Below are positions 1 through 11,000 of a DNA stretch of 64,000 nt, piece by piece. This DNA is from Triatoma infestans (taxonomy: Eukaryota > Arthropoda > Insecta > Hemiptera > Reduviidae): NCBI GenBank assembly GCA_011037195.1, contig JAAEAF010003588.1, positions 62,001 through 126,000 on the forward strand. Direction: 5' to 3'. Positions within the stretch are counted from its first letter, which is position 1, and each line of letters starts with the position of its first letter. Below the pieces are notes generated by a model. That model saw only the letters and a list, made by a program, of their open reading frames with translations. It was not told the origin of the DNA and did not search any database. The position numbers and the translations under genes are program-made.

Positions 1-784
1 TACTAGATCTTATTCTTAGATTGAAAACTGGATAAGATTCTATTTCTCCATTTCTATTTTTAACACTCTCAAATAAAAAGTGTCAGATAAAAATGCTATT
101 CAATTTACTATATTTACATAATTGTAAAAATACTAGCTTAATATAAGGTCATAGATAAATGTCGTTAATATTAATAATAATTTAATCCGATCATAGAAAA
201 TTAATTCAGTATGAATCCGACATCTTCAAAGGATCGTTCTCTCATTTTTTTCGATTTATCCACAAGCATTTCCTCAGAAAACTGTTATTGAAGATAAGGC
301 AGGGTCTCTATAACAATGATAACACGACCTCGCTTAAGACTTACACCCCTTTATATACGGGGGAGGACTTCTTCTGCGGAAGTTATGACTTTGATGGCAT
401 ATGAAAGTGATTTTCTTCACGTACTTCCGCCAAATAATTGTAATACAGATTTAGAGGGGAATAATTCAAATATCTGAAGATAAATGTCCTTATCTTGTCA
501 ACAGTTTGCGATTTTTTTGTTTTTCAAGACGATACGAGACGGGGGAGGTTCCAAGAAAAAATATTATAATTAACTCTTATACCATTTCGATCATTGGATG
601 GTGAATATGAGCCACCCAAATGAATCTCTCTACTTACTATGATCTCATCAAAAATTGCTTCGAGGCGGCCAAAATGTTTTGAAATGCTACCGGATTAATT
701 CATAGGTAGTAGAATTTGCAATTTACAAATTTTTTTAGTTCAAAGATCAGAGTTTTTTTTGTTTTTTTGGGGGGAATAAAAAGG
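1..784. other. AT-rich non-coding stretch
   Basis: No coding similarity, tRNA-like fold or clear transposon end was seen on either strand. The stretch is ordinary AT-rich sequence with a poly(T) and a poly(G) run near 752-776. Confidence 0.5.
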
Positions 785-860
785 TATATCAAGACATCCT
801 GAAAGTGGACGAACGCCTTGAAACCGATGGATAACCATAAATAAAGTAGGCTATTTTTAT
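785..860 (+). mobile_element. Foldback/hammerhead-like repeat family, fragment (copy a)
   Basis: A single degenerate arm of the family that is more complete at 9461-10134 and 21955-22258. It has the same order of blocks: ACATCCTGA, a short hairpin, CTTGAAACCGATGG, then an A-rich block and GTAGGCTAT. Neither terminus nor target duplication is visible. The assignment rests on this block order, and the family's class is inferred from the better copies. Confidence 0.55.
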
Positions 861-3129
861 ATATTTGTTTTTTTTTTTTTTTAAAGCAAAATTCGAATTC
901 AGACGTAAGCGTCACAATTTTGATCTTAATTCGTTCATATTTTACTAGATATGTAATATTTGATGCTTATTTAATAGTATAATAATAATGATGATAATAA
1001 TTACAGAATGGCGCTAATGGCCAGAGCAGGTGATGTTCCCCTCCTACAGTTGCATAATATGTAATATTGCAGCAATAAAAAAAACTACGTGCATAGCAGT
1101 TCGCACAATATAATATTCTAAAGTCCATATCCTGTCCTGTCAGTTCCGGGAAGCTAAAGTTTGAAAGCTTTTGCCTTACGGGCTACATATAAAAAAACCC
1201 TAATTAGAAAAGGCTTTTCTTATGGCATGAATCAAAATCAAATGTACTTAATCGAACAAAATCAACTTTTGAAACCAAATATAAATTATGGTTTTAGATA
1301 TTTATATAATTAGCTAAGCAAAAAAAAGATCGCGCAATGAACGAACTAAGCTAAATGAAAATTGAGGTCACGTATTACACAGGTACTACTATAACCGCCA
1401 TTCGCATCCAACATGTGACATCCTGGAGAATTATTAAAAGGAAGTAATAAATCATTAATACTAGGGAACATGTGTGAAATACTGGTAGATAATAATACTA
1501 AAATAAGTACGAGACTAGAGAAATTCAAACCTTTAAGATAAATTTTGGTAAAAGATTTCAAGTAATGATATTGGTTGTCAAAATTTTCTTCTTTTTCTTC
1601 CCTTTATCACTCTCACTCTCTCTCTCTCTCTCTGTCTCTTTTATTAAGAGAATATTAAGAATTCAAGGTGCCAACTGGAGAGAAATTTTCCAAAAGAATA
1701 AATATATTAAGGAAGCACGTTTTAGAGGGTTCAGCAGAGGGAAGAAAGGGGGAAAAAATGAATTCAAGTCGTTTCAATCCCTTATCACTCAACGTTTCTG
1801 ATTTATTGGTGAATGCGGCACCTTGAGGGCAACATAAGTTTTAATTTTATAGCTCTTATCTGACATATTTACTCACAATAACACTTACATATTAATGGAC
1901 ATGGAGATAAGTAAGATAACAATATAAAAACAATATAATAATTTGTAAAAATCAAATTTACAAATTATTTCAAATGACTAAATTTTGACAAATATATGCA
2001 TGCAAACAATGATATAAATTGGAATGAATTTTTATAAAATCTGACATAAAAAATCTTGTGTGAAACTATCACACTATTTTCTAATACTGCAATTCACATT
2101 TTCTATTACATAAAGTTTCTTCCAACTAGAATTTCAATAAGTTTCCCTCTTAGTGTTGTGTGCTATTCATTTGTGTGAAAGTATTTAACATACTGAAATG
2201 GTTCATTAGAGGAAGGCCAAAATTTAAATGTCGTTACAAAATATCCTTGAATATATTATTTTATAAATATGAAGCTGATACATTTTTTTTTTTAGGGATA
2301 TAATGTTTAAAGCAAATCACTAGAGCCTATTTTTTTTTTTTAATTTTTAATATATTTCCAAAACTTTCTCACCATAGACTTTCCTAAAATTATGGCTCTT
2401 GAGATTCTCAAATTGTTCTTATTAGCACGTAATTATTCCTGTGATTTGCAGTTTTCTAAATGTACACTTCACAATGTAGGCTAGTGTTTCTTCTTTGTTG
2501 CTGGCCAAGAAAGTTTCTACTTTGAACTTCATGGTAAACTTGACTATTTTTTTTTTTTTTTTTAGTTTTGTCATTTTGATTCACACATGTGACAGTTTCA
2601 ACTTCAAAAATCATTATGTTAGAATAAGAGGAATTTTAGAAACTGAATCTGGAATGATCTCCATTTTGACTATCAGAGGAATTCAACATTTGACGTCTGT
2701 TATGGACTGATATTCATGGGCACTAAAAGAGCTATTTTACAGAAAGTTTTTCGCGATTTTTTCCTAAACGCGTTTTTCATTAAACATTATATTAAATATA
2801 TTTTATTCTATCATTTATATTTGAAAAATTTTTCTTAGAAATTTGATTTTAGCTTTTAGAGGCAGATTTCTGGAGAAGCTATGACATTAGGCCTCCGTCT
2901 AAATGTCTTTCATTTAGTGTCCAGTGCTGCAACCTAAATATTGTTGAGCGCCACGAAATATTTTAGTGGAAATTACAAGTTAGAAGAAAATTTGTCTTGA
3001 GAATTGTGAAAAAGAATAAATAATCCTGGAACGTTTTCCAGTTTTTTCTCAGCTCACAATTTTCGTATTAAACAGTAGCAAAGCGATGAGAGGAAGCGAA
3101 GATTAAAGAAGGGAAACACAGGCTGCAGT
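861..3129. other. Non-coding stretch with microsatellite and T-tracts
   Basis: No gene or recognisable element. It contains a CT microsatellite at 1609-1639 and several poly(T) tracts, for example near 2283-2295 and 2548-2563. A block near 2050-2100 starting AATCTTGTGTGAAAC weakly recalls the left end of the DR1 repeat but is too degraded to call. Confidence 0.45.
1609..1639. repeat. (CT)n microsatellite
   Basis: A run of CT dinucleotides with a single interruption (CTGTCTCT), seen directly. Confidence 0.85.
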
Positions 3130-3646
3130 ACAAAAAGTTATAGCCACCTCGTAGGGTGCTTACCTTATGGATGAGTGCAGTGGGTTGTCGGCAGTCTAAG
3201 ATGCTCATTGGCGGTCCGGACGGAGCTTTGAGTAGCGGGATCCGATGTCTTTCACGGACCTCTCTCAGGTATCTGGCTGGGCTTCCTCACTGGTCATTGT
3301 GGCTTAAGGAGACATCTCTATACAATGGGACTCATGCCCTTTTGTAGAGTTTGTGAGACGAAGACGGAAACACCCATGCATCTGATGACAGATTGTTTGG
3401 GCTGTGAGGAGATTAGGTTTAGGACCTTCGGCCGGAATAGAGCATCTTATGCTATGTCCTTTTAAGGTTTTGGTCCGATTTGTTCGGTCTGTGGTGAAAC
3501 TTTGATGGTTAAAACCTGGGCCTGGACTTTTGTTCTAGTCCCAGTAGTTGTTATTCTTCAGGGGTAGCTATATGGGCCCAGGAAGGCTTTGAATAGCGTA
3601 GGATTTTGCCCTCCCCTTCTTTGAATAATAATAATAATAATAATAG
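3130..3646 (+). pseudogene. I-like non-LTR retrotransposon, 3' end with (TAA)n tail
   Basis: The conceptual translation, read across two frames, gives the C-terminal region that follows RNase H in I/R1-type LINEs. One segment contains SRTSLRYLAG. The next contains GHCGLRRHLYTMGLMPFCRVC, then METPMHLM-like residues and DCLGCEEIRFRTFG; Cys-x2-Cys...His...Cys is the C-terminal zinc-knuckle pattern. Stops and a frameshift near 3290 show it is dead. The 3' flank ends in a TAA/AATAAT microsatellite at 3624-3646, the kind of tail known from Drosophila I factors. The element is 5'-truncated; no reverse transcriptase is present. The mariner at 3661 begins 15 bases past the tail. Confidence 0.72.
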
Positions 3647-3660
3647 GGTACTAACATCTA

Positions 3661-4359
3661 CGAGGTGTGTAAATTAAGTAATGAGACTGATCTAGTGTTC
3701 GATCTGGCAACACTGGAGACGCGGCGCATGCGTGGTAGGGCAAGTAAACATCTGATACACGTCCAGTGCAAATTTGAAAATGCTAGAGTTGTTGCACTGT
3801 CCGTAGTGACTTTTTTTGTGAGCAAGGTTTTTTCAGTGCGTTTTAAAAATGAGTGACATCAAGTACGAGAATTTGTGCCTCGATGCCAAATGGTAAACCA
3901 ACATTTTTACCAAGAAGTTCTTGAGAGACTTCGTAAAAGGGTCATGCGTGTGAGACCAAACATCAAAAACAAGTGGGTGTTGCAACACGACAATGCTCCG
4001 TGTCACGCCGCGATTTCTATTAATGAGTATTTGGCCAGTAATAACATTCCTGTGGCTCCTCAGCCTCCTTATTCACCCGACTTGAGTCCATGTGACTTTT
4101 TTTTGTTCCCCAAATTGAAAAATCACCTCAAGGGACGTCATTTTGGAACATTGGAGAATATTCAAACAGCCGTAATCGACCAACTGAAGTCTATTCCAGT
4201 ATCCGAGTTCCAGCACTGCTATGACGAATGGAAGAATCGTCTTCAGCGTTGTGTAGCTTCCCAAGGTAGTTACTTTGAAGGGGACAATGTTGAATTGTAA
4301 TTTTATTTGAATAAAAAAAAGATAAACAATCAGTCTCATTACTTAATTTACACACCTCG
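3661..4359 (+). mobile_element. mariner element, internally deleted copy
   Basis: Terminal inverted repeats of about 30 bp are seen directly: CGAGGTGTGTAAATTAAGTA at the left and its complement ending CACACCTCG at the right. A TA target dinucleotide lies on both sides (3659-3660 and 4360-4361), as for all mariner insertions. The element is 699 bp, against 1321 bp for the sister copy at 19222-20542. Alignment by eye shows one internal deletion equivalent to 19435-20052 of the sister, with an AG microhomology at the junction. It cannot encode transposase but keeps both ends and could in principle be mobilised in trans. Confidence 0.95.
3849..4300 (+). pseudogene. mariner transposase, deleted remnant (catalytic C-terminal half)
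   Basis: The original start codon at 3849 (MSDIKYE) survives but runs out of frame into the deletion junction. From about 3872 an open stretch to the stop at 4298 encodes the C-terminal half of a mariner DDE/D transposase. It keeps the second catalytic Asp in QHDNAPCH and the third in YSPDLSPCDFFLFPKLK, separated by 34 residues, which is the DD34D signature of mariner. The N-terminal helix-turn-helix domains and the first catalytic Asp are missing. This half is intact, whereas the same region of the longer copy at 19414 has a stop, so the two copies decayed independently. Confidence 0.93.
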
Positions 4360-4361
4360 TA

Positions 4362-5555
4362 TGTTCTATCAATGTATTTTTAGCATTTTCTGTATGATAT
4401 TGCTATAAATAAGGGCAAAAAGGCAGACAAAAATTGACTGAACCACTGAAAACGTGGATGAAAACAAAGGAACAAACAACACTTCAATTTTATTTAAAAA
4501 GAACACAGTTGTAGATTTGTGACAAACTCCATATTTAAACCCGAATAAAAACCTTATTTATTTTATAGACCTAAAAATATAAAGTATGAAAAGATAAAAA
4601 AAAAAAGAAAAGAAAAAAAGGAAGTTGGAACAAAGAAAAAATATATTCTTTGTGCTTCACTATTCCTTTAAGTTTAGTATATGGCGTACGGTAGAAACCA
4701 AGGGAATAGTGTAAGGTAAGAACAACCCTCGGACTCTTTTGTCACCCTCCAAGGGGTTATCTACTCCCCAGAGAGGGTGTGAGTAAGAGACAGACACACC
4801 CTCCTTTACCACTTGTGCAGACTTTTACACTGCACCACTTGGAAGACCTTGGGTGTCCCCTCTACAACCAAAAAAAAAAAAAATAAAATAAAAAAAAATA
4901 AAAGGATACTACCTTACTTTCCGCCATTTGATACCCGCTTGGTAGTAGGCTAGCTAACTCCCCCGCCAAAACATTCAGACCCATTCTTGTCAATAAAATA
5001 TGTAATCTTAGCACGCAAGCACTAGATACCTTAAATATTTTATGAAATTCTCAACCATTTCCTTCTCTAGCCCATTCTTACTTTCCTTTTCCTTCATTCA
5101 GGGAAGGAGCGGGAAGAAAATAATAAAAAAAAAAAATCTTTCTTCCCCCTCCATTTCATTTCTCCAAGAATATTTCTTCTGTTTCACTCTTTTCTGTTTG
5201 TTTTTTTTTTTTTCTTTTCTTTTGGCTAATAGTTTGTCATCCCGTTATAATAGTTTCAAGAGATTATTTAAATAGCACGACAAATCACGTGACCTATTCT
5301 GATTGACTATCATGTATTCATATTATATTTTGACTAAAAATTATATAACACTGTCTTCATAACTAAACTTTAAATCGTTCTATAATAATTTAGTGAGCAT
5401 AATATAATAAATGTTGATGCAATAAATATAATTTGCTAGCTAAATATCTTGTAGTCTCAATTTTTTTACACTATCACTTGATTTTGATTGATACAAAAAA
5501 AAAAAAACGACAAAATTAAAAAAATTATTCAAAATTTTGATTTTTTTTAATTTTT
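4362..5555. other. Non-coding stretch, pyrimidine-rich segments
   Basis: No coding similarity. A less AT-rich patch at about 4725-4865 (ACCCTCGGACTC...CTCTACAACC) stands out from its surroundings and could be a truncated repeat, but I do not recognise it. Long A- and T-runs follow at 4870-4900 and 5203-5215. Confidence 0.4.
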
Positions 5556-5559
5556 CTCA

Positions 5560-5915
5560 TCTCGTATACATTGTACAGCCTCCTCTGGCAATACTAAGGG
5601 CTCTGATAGGGCGGGGCATCGATGCAATCAGGTTTTGAATGGTCTCTTGTCGAACGATATCCCATTCTTTTGTAGGGCAATGCGGAGCTGTTACAGAGTA
5701 GTTGGAGGCTTAAACGACATGTCTACAGACACGCCTCTTGAGCATTACCAACTTCCTCCAAGAAGCGAGGTGTCAATTCTGGCTGTGTATGGAATGACGT
5801 TATCATACCCAGCGTACATATCATTTTTTTGTGGGCTAGCTTTTGGCTCGCTATTCCAGGGGGCACTACGTGAATGCAATCTAACATCATCCCCACATTT
5901 GTTTTGAGGTATGTG
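5560..5915 (-). pseudogene. Tc1-like transposase, C-terminal remnant
   Basis: Read on the minus strand, the end of the protein is EWDIVRQETIQNLIASMPRP followed by RALSIARGGCTMYTR and a stop. This matches the characteristic C-terminus of Tc1-family transposases (NLI-SMPRR...ARGG-TRY). Upstream, in other frames, PPTTL-QLRIALQK and DNVIPYTARID recall the segment around the second catalytic Asp (DNARPHTAR). The part with the third catalytic acid appears deleted, and there are at least one stop and two frameshifts. No terminal inverted repeats were identified. It abuts a non-LTR remnant on the opposite strand. Confidence 0.7.
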
Positions 5916-5949
5916 CCCTAAAATATTCATTAAAGAAAATAGTTTTCTC

Positions 5950-6593
5950 TGTGGATTCTGAAGCAGCGATTCAGTCATTCTGCTCTATTACAGCCTCAAG
6001 GAATGAGCTCTTGCAAAACACGAAAAGGGAAGTTGGTGAGATGTTCAAGTTTGGCTGGGTTTGGCGTATACCAATGGATACCCAGTCACTGTGGGATAGA
6101 TGGAAATGAGCTGGTCGACAGACTGGCAAAAAACAGATGCTAGCTCACGCTACCTGATGAACCAGTTATCTATCAGCAAGCTGCGAGTCTAACAATAGTT
6201 TAACATAAGTGAACAAATACAAAACAAATAGTGAACTACAGAGAGTGCAAGAGGCAAGAGATTAACAAAGAGGAATCTTTATTAACCTCTCGAGTCCCAC
6301 CTGATTTGCCCCGAAAAGATCTGTTGGCAAATTTTAGATTGCAGACAGGCAATGGCTATCTGCAGGCCCATCTTTTTAATACTGGCATAAAAGTTACACC
6401 TCACTGCCTACTGTGTGAGCGTCTGTGGACGCTGGGCACCTTAAAGAGTGACCAAAGCCTAAATCATTTCCAGTTGACGCTACTGCTTCTAAGTGGAGAA
6501 AAAACTTCGTACTTTGTTGGGCCGCCAGGAAAAAGTTAGCTTGCATGCCACCCGCCGGTAGTTTAAAAAAAAAGAAAAACGAAAAAACTTGCA
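5950..6593 (+). pseudogene. Non-LTR retrotransposon 3' end: RNase H and zinc-knuckle remnant
   Basis: The translation starts DSEAAIQSF, an RNase H motif around a catalytic Asp, and continues across frameshifts to WIPSHCGIDGNELVDRLAK, the C-terminal RNase H motif of I/LOA-type LINEs. Next come LPRKDLLANFRLQTGNGYL and HLFNTGIKVTPHCLLCE, the tail region preceding the zinc knuckle. A shifted frame continues to WRKNFVLCWAARKK. Stops occur throughout. The sequence ends in an A-rich tract at 6563-6592, consistent with a retrotransposed 3' tail. The 5' end is truncated, with no reverse transcriptase. Confidence 0.72.
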
Positions 6594-7229
6594 ACAGTTT
6601 GCCCTAGAGTACGTTTTTCTAAAGAAATAGTAATATTAAAATTTAATTCCACTTATTTTAGAATAAAATTGATGACCTCATTCAAGCGAACATTGTTATA
6701 ATATTTTCAAAGCTAACAGTTTATAACAGTAATGTGAAATGTTTATGTGTTCATTAGAAAACAAATATTTCAAACTGAGTACAAACTGATTATAGAACAG
6801 TGTATCATCTATTAATAACGAAATACGCCTTCAGACCTATAGACTATGTAGTAGTGGGGAACGCCCACTTATTTTCTTTGTAGTTTAACCCAACTATTCC
6901 TAAAACAACCAACCAGTAAACATTTGTGAAATATTCATTATTGTCAAAACATTCCATTAAATTGGATATCTTATTACTTATACTTTAATTTCTAATCGGA
7001 ACTTTGTATACATATTGCTGTGAGAATTTCTTAAAAATAGAGCACAACTTTATCTTAAACAATAGAAAACTTATTTGTGAATGTTTAAATTTAAACAGGC
7101 GTGGTTAAATTCAGGTAATCCTTATATACCCCAGTATAATTACTATATTTTAGGAATAACAAGGCCAAATCAAGTTTAGTAAAAACTCTAAGGATTTCCA
7201 AGAAATTTGTTAATTAGAATTGTAATAAA
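6594..7229. other. AT-rich non-coding stretch
   Basis: Nothing recognised on either strand; no long inverted repeat or coding similarity seen. Confidence 0.5.
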
Positions 7230-7570
7230 AGAAAATCGTTTGAAGGGGGTACCTCTCACCAATTTTCAGTTTCCCTAATTCGCAGTAAGCGGAAGTATTA
7301 CGATGATGTCAAACTTTAGAGTTTGAATTTTAACCGGAAATCCATGTTTTGAGGACCACTGAGTACGAACAAAATATTTTTAGCAAATGGTCTGTATGTA
7401 TTTGTGTGTTTCTGGCAACTGAAAGTGCAGCTTTACTGAAAAGATTTTTCAGTTTTTTGCGATTTACTCAACAAAAAAATCGCCTCCAACGATTTTTTTT
7501 AAATTTTGCAGACTATACGTTCATTTTTATTTCAAACATTCTCCGAGGAAAACTGATTTTTTTTCCCCCA
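7230..7570 (-). repeat. DR1 dispersed repeat, degenerate minus-strand copy
   Basis: On the minus strand the blocks run in DR1 order: TCCTCGGAGAATGTTTGAAA, AATCGTTGGAGGCGATTT, a gcaCTTTCAGTTG block, CATACAGACCATTTGCTAAAA, GTACTCAGTGGTCCTCAAAA, then ATTTCCGG and AATACTTCCGCTTACT. The full-length copies are at 32430-33498 and 52066-53062. The open frame that crosses this region on the plus strand is a by-product of low stop density in T-rich sequence. Confidence 0.6.
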
Positions 7571-7650
7571 AAAAGTAGCGTTATACTTTCATCTTACTAC
7601 AATTTTATAATACTATTATATTATATTAGAAACTTTACAAAATTCCAATT

Positions 7651-8400
7651 TTTTTTTTTTTGGCATAGGTTGCTTACCATACAGCCAAGTAAATGTATAA
7701 TTGAACTGACTAAGCTCATGCAAGCATACTCTAGTCTAACCTATCATCACATCCTCGCTAATAAATACAAATATTCCAATAAATACAAACGACCTAAAAT
7801 CTATACCTAACCGGAAAAAGCTACAACCTACATTCATACCGACTTTCACATGGTGGAGTGGAGTACTCGATATTCCTCGCACCCCTTTGTACATAGCCTA
7901 AAGTTAAAAACTATTTACAGTATTCACTATTTACAAATATTTACAAGAAGAGAAAAAAAAAACAAAAAACGAAAAATTGAAATTATGTACATATTTATTT
8001 ACATAAAAGGGGATGGGGTACTCGATATTCCCCCCCCCCCCCCCATAAAACTTATCCTAAAGCATTCATAACCACGATCAAGCCAATAAATACATTCATA
8101 CACATTCATACTTCTTAGTCAATTCAATCAAAGCATCTATCACAAAGATATTGTTAGAGAATATAATATCCTCATAACGGAAAGGAGCGTCTAAATATTT
8201 ATATAATTCCGTAAACATTCAATCTCTTGCTGTTTTATACAAAGGACATATATCATTAGTATATGTTCAAAATTTTCCTCCACACATTACATACACTACA
8301 ATTAGGTGATGCTCTTATATTTATTTTGTGCAAATAAGCTCCACAAACGGCATGGTTCGATCTTAGAAGGCTTACTGTCATTACTTTATATATATTTAGC
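7651..8400 (-). pseudogene. Non-LTR retrotransposon 3' end with 3'UTR and poly(A)
   Basis: On the minus strand, from about 8390 downward, the translation gives SNHAVCGAYLHKINI, then RASPNCSVCN, and after frameshifts ELYKYLDAPFRYED and IIFSNNIFVIDALI. This is the zinc-knuckle tail of an I/CR1-like LINE. About 440 bp of presumed 3'UTR follows, in which GGAGTACTCGATATTCC and a close variant occur twice (about 7858 and 8013). It ends in a poly(A) tail seen as the plus-strand T-run at 7651-7662. The 5' side is cut off by a DR1 copy at 8400. There is no reverse transcriptase and several frameshifts. Confidence 0.62.
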
Positions 8401-8660
8401 CCGCACCCTTTAAACCATGGCTTTTTTCGGTAAGGACTTTACCATTCTCACTTGAAGATAAAAATCGGTTAACCGAATGTACGTACGACTTTACAGAATA
8501 GGTATTGTGATTTTTATCAAAAAACGGCAATAACGATTTTTTTTTAAATTTAAAATGCTCACGGCCAACGTAACAGCATTTCATTTTCATTTGAAACATT
8601 TTTCTAGAAACAAAAAAATTAAATTAGAGGGGTTGGGGGGAAGGGGGGATCGATTCTTAG
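8401..8660 (-). repeat. DR1 dispersed repeat, degenerate minus-strand copy
   Basis: Minus-strand blocks TTTCTAGAAAAATGTTTCAA, AATCGTTATTGCCGTTTTTT and an ACTTTAC...GTAAGTCG-like region follow DR1 order. A G-rich tract at 8624-8648 corresponds to the CCCCACCCCTCCCCC segment of DR1. Divergence is high and no ends were found. Confidence 0.5.
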
Positions 8661-9448
8661 TTATATATTTAAAGTAGGCGCTTCATGGTTTTGAGCAGAG
8701 ACGTTCACAATGTCCACTCAGATATGTACGTATGTCTAAAATACGTACCATCTTTTTTTTTTTTCTTTTTTTTATGACCAGCCTCTACTAAACTTTTATT
8801 AATATTGTAATTTTTGAGAATTTTTTAAAAAATTAATTTGTATGTAATTAGAAAAAAGGTCATGTGAGTGGAGTGCTCACACCAGATTTTTTTTTTTAGT
8901 TTTCATTAACAATCTACAAATTGAAATTCACAGATGATATGTTCGGTAAAATATTAGGCCGATTTGAATAAATTTGACAGATGTCAATCTCTCTCAGCTG
9001 TACATATATATATATATATAAATATAATATCTTTCTGTAGAACTGTTTTATAATGAAATATTATCACAAATATAGGCACTATGTCAATCTATCAATATGG
9101 ACAAGATATACAATATCGTAATTGCTTTTGTTTCCTAAAATTTAAAATATTCATTAACAATTTTCAGTTTTCGTATAAAAGGGGGAAAGGCCCCCTGCGT
9201 ATAAAACTTCTAAATTCAATGGTAGTTTTGAAAATTAGTCTGTGTTTCTAATTCGTTAAAATTTTAAGTAAAAGAATTACAACTGAAAAGAAAAATAAAT
9301 TTAAATTTATAATAATTTCAAAATTAACTTAATCCAATTTCTTAAATATGTATATAAGTTTAATTTAAAAATTATCTGTATAATATACATTTATCTGGCT
9401 GTACCCTTCTGACAAATCCTATAATAAAATAATTACAATTTAGTACCC
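8661..9448. other. Non-coding stretch with TA microsatellite
   Basis: Contains (TA)n at about 9004-9021. GCTCACACCAGATTTTTTTT at 8876-8895 is the complement of the DR1 left terminus (TCTGGTGTGA), so a truncated minus-strand DR1 may begin here. Nothing coding. Confidence 0.45.
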
Positions 9449-9460
9449 AATAAATAAATG

Positions 9461-10134
9461 TATCAGAGATTTTTCTGCGACATCCCTGCTTCTTTTCATG
9501 GCCATCGACTAGTTTCGAGCGTTCTTCGCCTATCATCAAGATGTTTTGTCAAAAACAGTGTGATAACATAAACATGCACAGAGAAAATTTAGTTGATACA
9601 CTCACACACTCTTGTATGATGGGCGTCAAAACGTCCTAGTGATGGACGAACGCTCGAAACCGTTCGATAGTCACGAAAAGATGCAGGCTATCACGTAAAA
9701 TATTGTAACGCAGCCGGCGGTGCCATCTAGGAGAGTAGACAGGTACCTCAGGTTCTCCTAGTGGCCGCTGGGAAGCGCTGGCGGCGCTCTAGCTCTCTCT
9801 GGAAGAATCGAGAAAGTTCTAGAAGATTCTCCACCGATATAAATAGTGAGACCACAGAGAGTTGGGAGAGTTTCCAGTTACAAACAAAGTGTACGTTTGT
9901 GAAAAGTGTATAAAAAGTGAACTTTTGTGGTTTAAACTGTGAAGTAATTATTATTAAGTGTTGTATTTTGTAATTTATTGTACATAACAATAAATTGGTG
10001 TTTGTCTTATTGAAGTTTAGAGTATTTTATCTATTCGAACCCACTTAAAACTAGTTGCAATAGCTAGTTTAGTGGGAAAAACGTTACAATATCTCTGATG
10101 CTTTCCAGCTCTGCGGATCCGCCACAACAATACA
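9461..10134. mobile_element. Foldback/hammerhead-like repeat (copy b), split by a solo LTR
   Basis: Two head-to-head arms. The left arm (9461-9560, minus orientation) reads TATCAGAGATTTTTCTGCGA and on to the CATGGCCATCGACTAG block. The right arm (9620-9703) carries the complement: GTGATGGACGAACG, CTCGAAACCGTTCGAT, GCAGGCTATCACG. After the solo LTR the right end resumes at 10093 (CTCTGATGCTTTCCAGCTC) and ends CCGCCACAACAATAC. A 12-bp direct repeat AATAAATAAATG flanks the whole (9449-9460 and 10135-10146); being AT-rich, it is suggestive rather than conclusive. Such a long duplication fits a retroelement, possibly a Penelope-like one, rather than a cut-and-paste MITE. Confidence 0.65.
9704..10088 (+). 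mobile_element. Solo LTR, 385 bp, 4-bp target duplication
   Basis: Starts TGTAACGCAGCC and ends AACGTTACA, so it has TG...CA ends with a short terminal inversion. ATAT is duplicated on both sides (9700-9703 and 10089-10092). It interrupts copy b of the foldback repeat, whose sequence is continuous when the LTR and one ATAT are removed. A TATA-like GATATAAATAG lies at about 9837-9847 and an AATAAA at 9989-9994, placing the transcription start and polyadenylation signal in the expected order for the plus strand. The 4-bp duplication suggests a Gypsy-type or BEL/Pao-type source; no internal coding region exists here. It is a recombination remnant of a full element. Confidence 0.9.
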
Positions 10135-10449
10135 AATAAATAAATGAATAATATAAATTTCATTAACTCAACTTGGATACATTTATGTAACTGTTAACAG
10201 CATATTAAATTAAATCCAGAGATACGGATTATTTTAACTTTAATCGTTAGTTATTTATTTTTTCGTGCAACTTGTCCAACATGTAAGCAGTTAGGCGGCC
10301 TACTTGGCATAATCAAAATCATTTATAAACATAGAATGCCCCAGAATTTTCTTGTTCATTGACAGTAATTCTCTGATCATAGGGTTATTAGCGGACAGGC
10401 TACGTAATTTAATTTTTTTTATAAAAATTTCGTTTTAGTCTTGCGCTTC

Positions 10450-10595
10450 TTAGCTAAGAATAAAGAACATTTTTCTTCAGCTTTTGTAGCTGTTTTCTAA
10501 CATGCGTAACAGAAGCATGAAGTGAATTCTTCTGAATGGTAAACTAAAGTAATTTGAATTGTTCCCTATTATATGTGAACAAAAAAAAAAAAAAA
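10450..10595 (+). repeat. Dispersed repeat, shorter member of a local pair
   Basis: Near-identical to 13225-13429: shared blocks include TTAGCTAAGAATAAA, TTCTTCAGCTTTTGTAGCTG and CTAACATGCGTAACAGAAGC, and later GAATTGTTCCC plus ATTATATGTGA. This member lacks about 65 bp present in the other between GAATTCTTCTGAATG and the GTAAAC block. Class unknown. Confidence 0.8.
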
Positions 10596-11000
10596 TGGTA
10601 TTCCGGACATTTACGCACATAACTTTCTAAGAAGACACTTCTGGATGTTTGAGCAGAAGATTTTCTTTTTCTTCTGTTCATCCAATGAATCCAATATTAT
10701 TCGTAATCTTGCTCAAAGACTCCTCCTAGACCAATGGTACTCCAACTTTTTGTAGACGCTTTTTGAACTCAGAACCCACTTCAGTATGACTTCTGAGCTT
10801 CCTGAATATTATACGAGGAATACTGTTTGTATTTTTTTTTTTTTTAACTGCACTCATAATTTTTGTTAAATCATTTATCCGAAATTCTGATTAATTGTAG
10901 AAGAAAAGAAGTAGTAACATAACCTTATAACCTCCCACACAAACAAACCACAAGTGCTGAGTGACGGGTAGGAAGTGAATTGTCTGCACGAAATACATAG

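Noticed and set aside
3661..4359. Cellular gene of 141 codons
   Set aside because: TIRs, TA duplication and DD34D motifs show it is a deleted mariner transposase.
7349..7810. 153-codon plus-strand open frame
   Set aside because: It runs over an antisense DR1 copy and a LINE 3'UTR, is Phe/Ile/Leu-rich from T-runs, and has no family resemblance.
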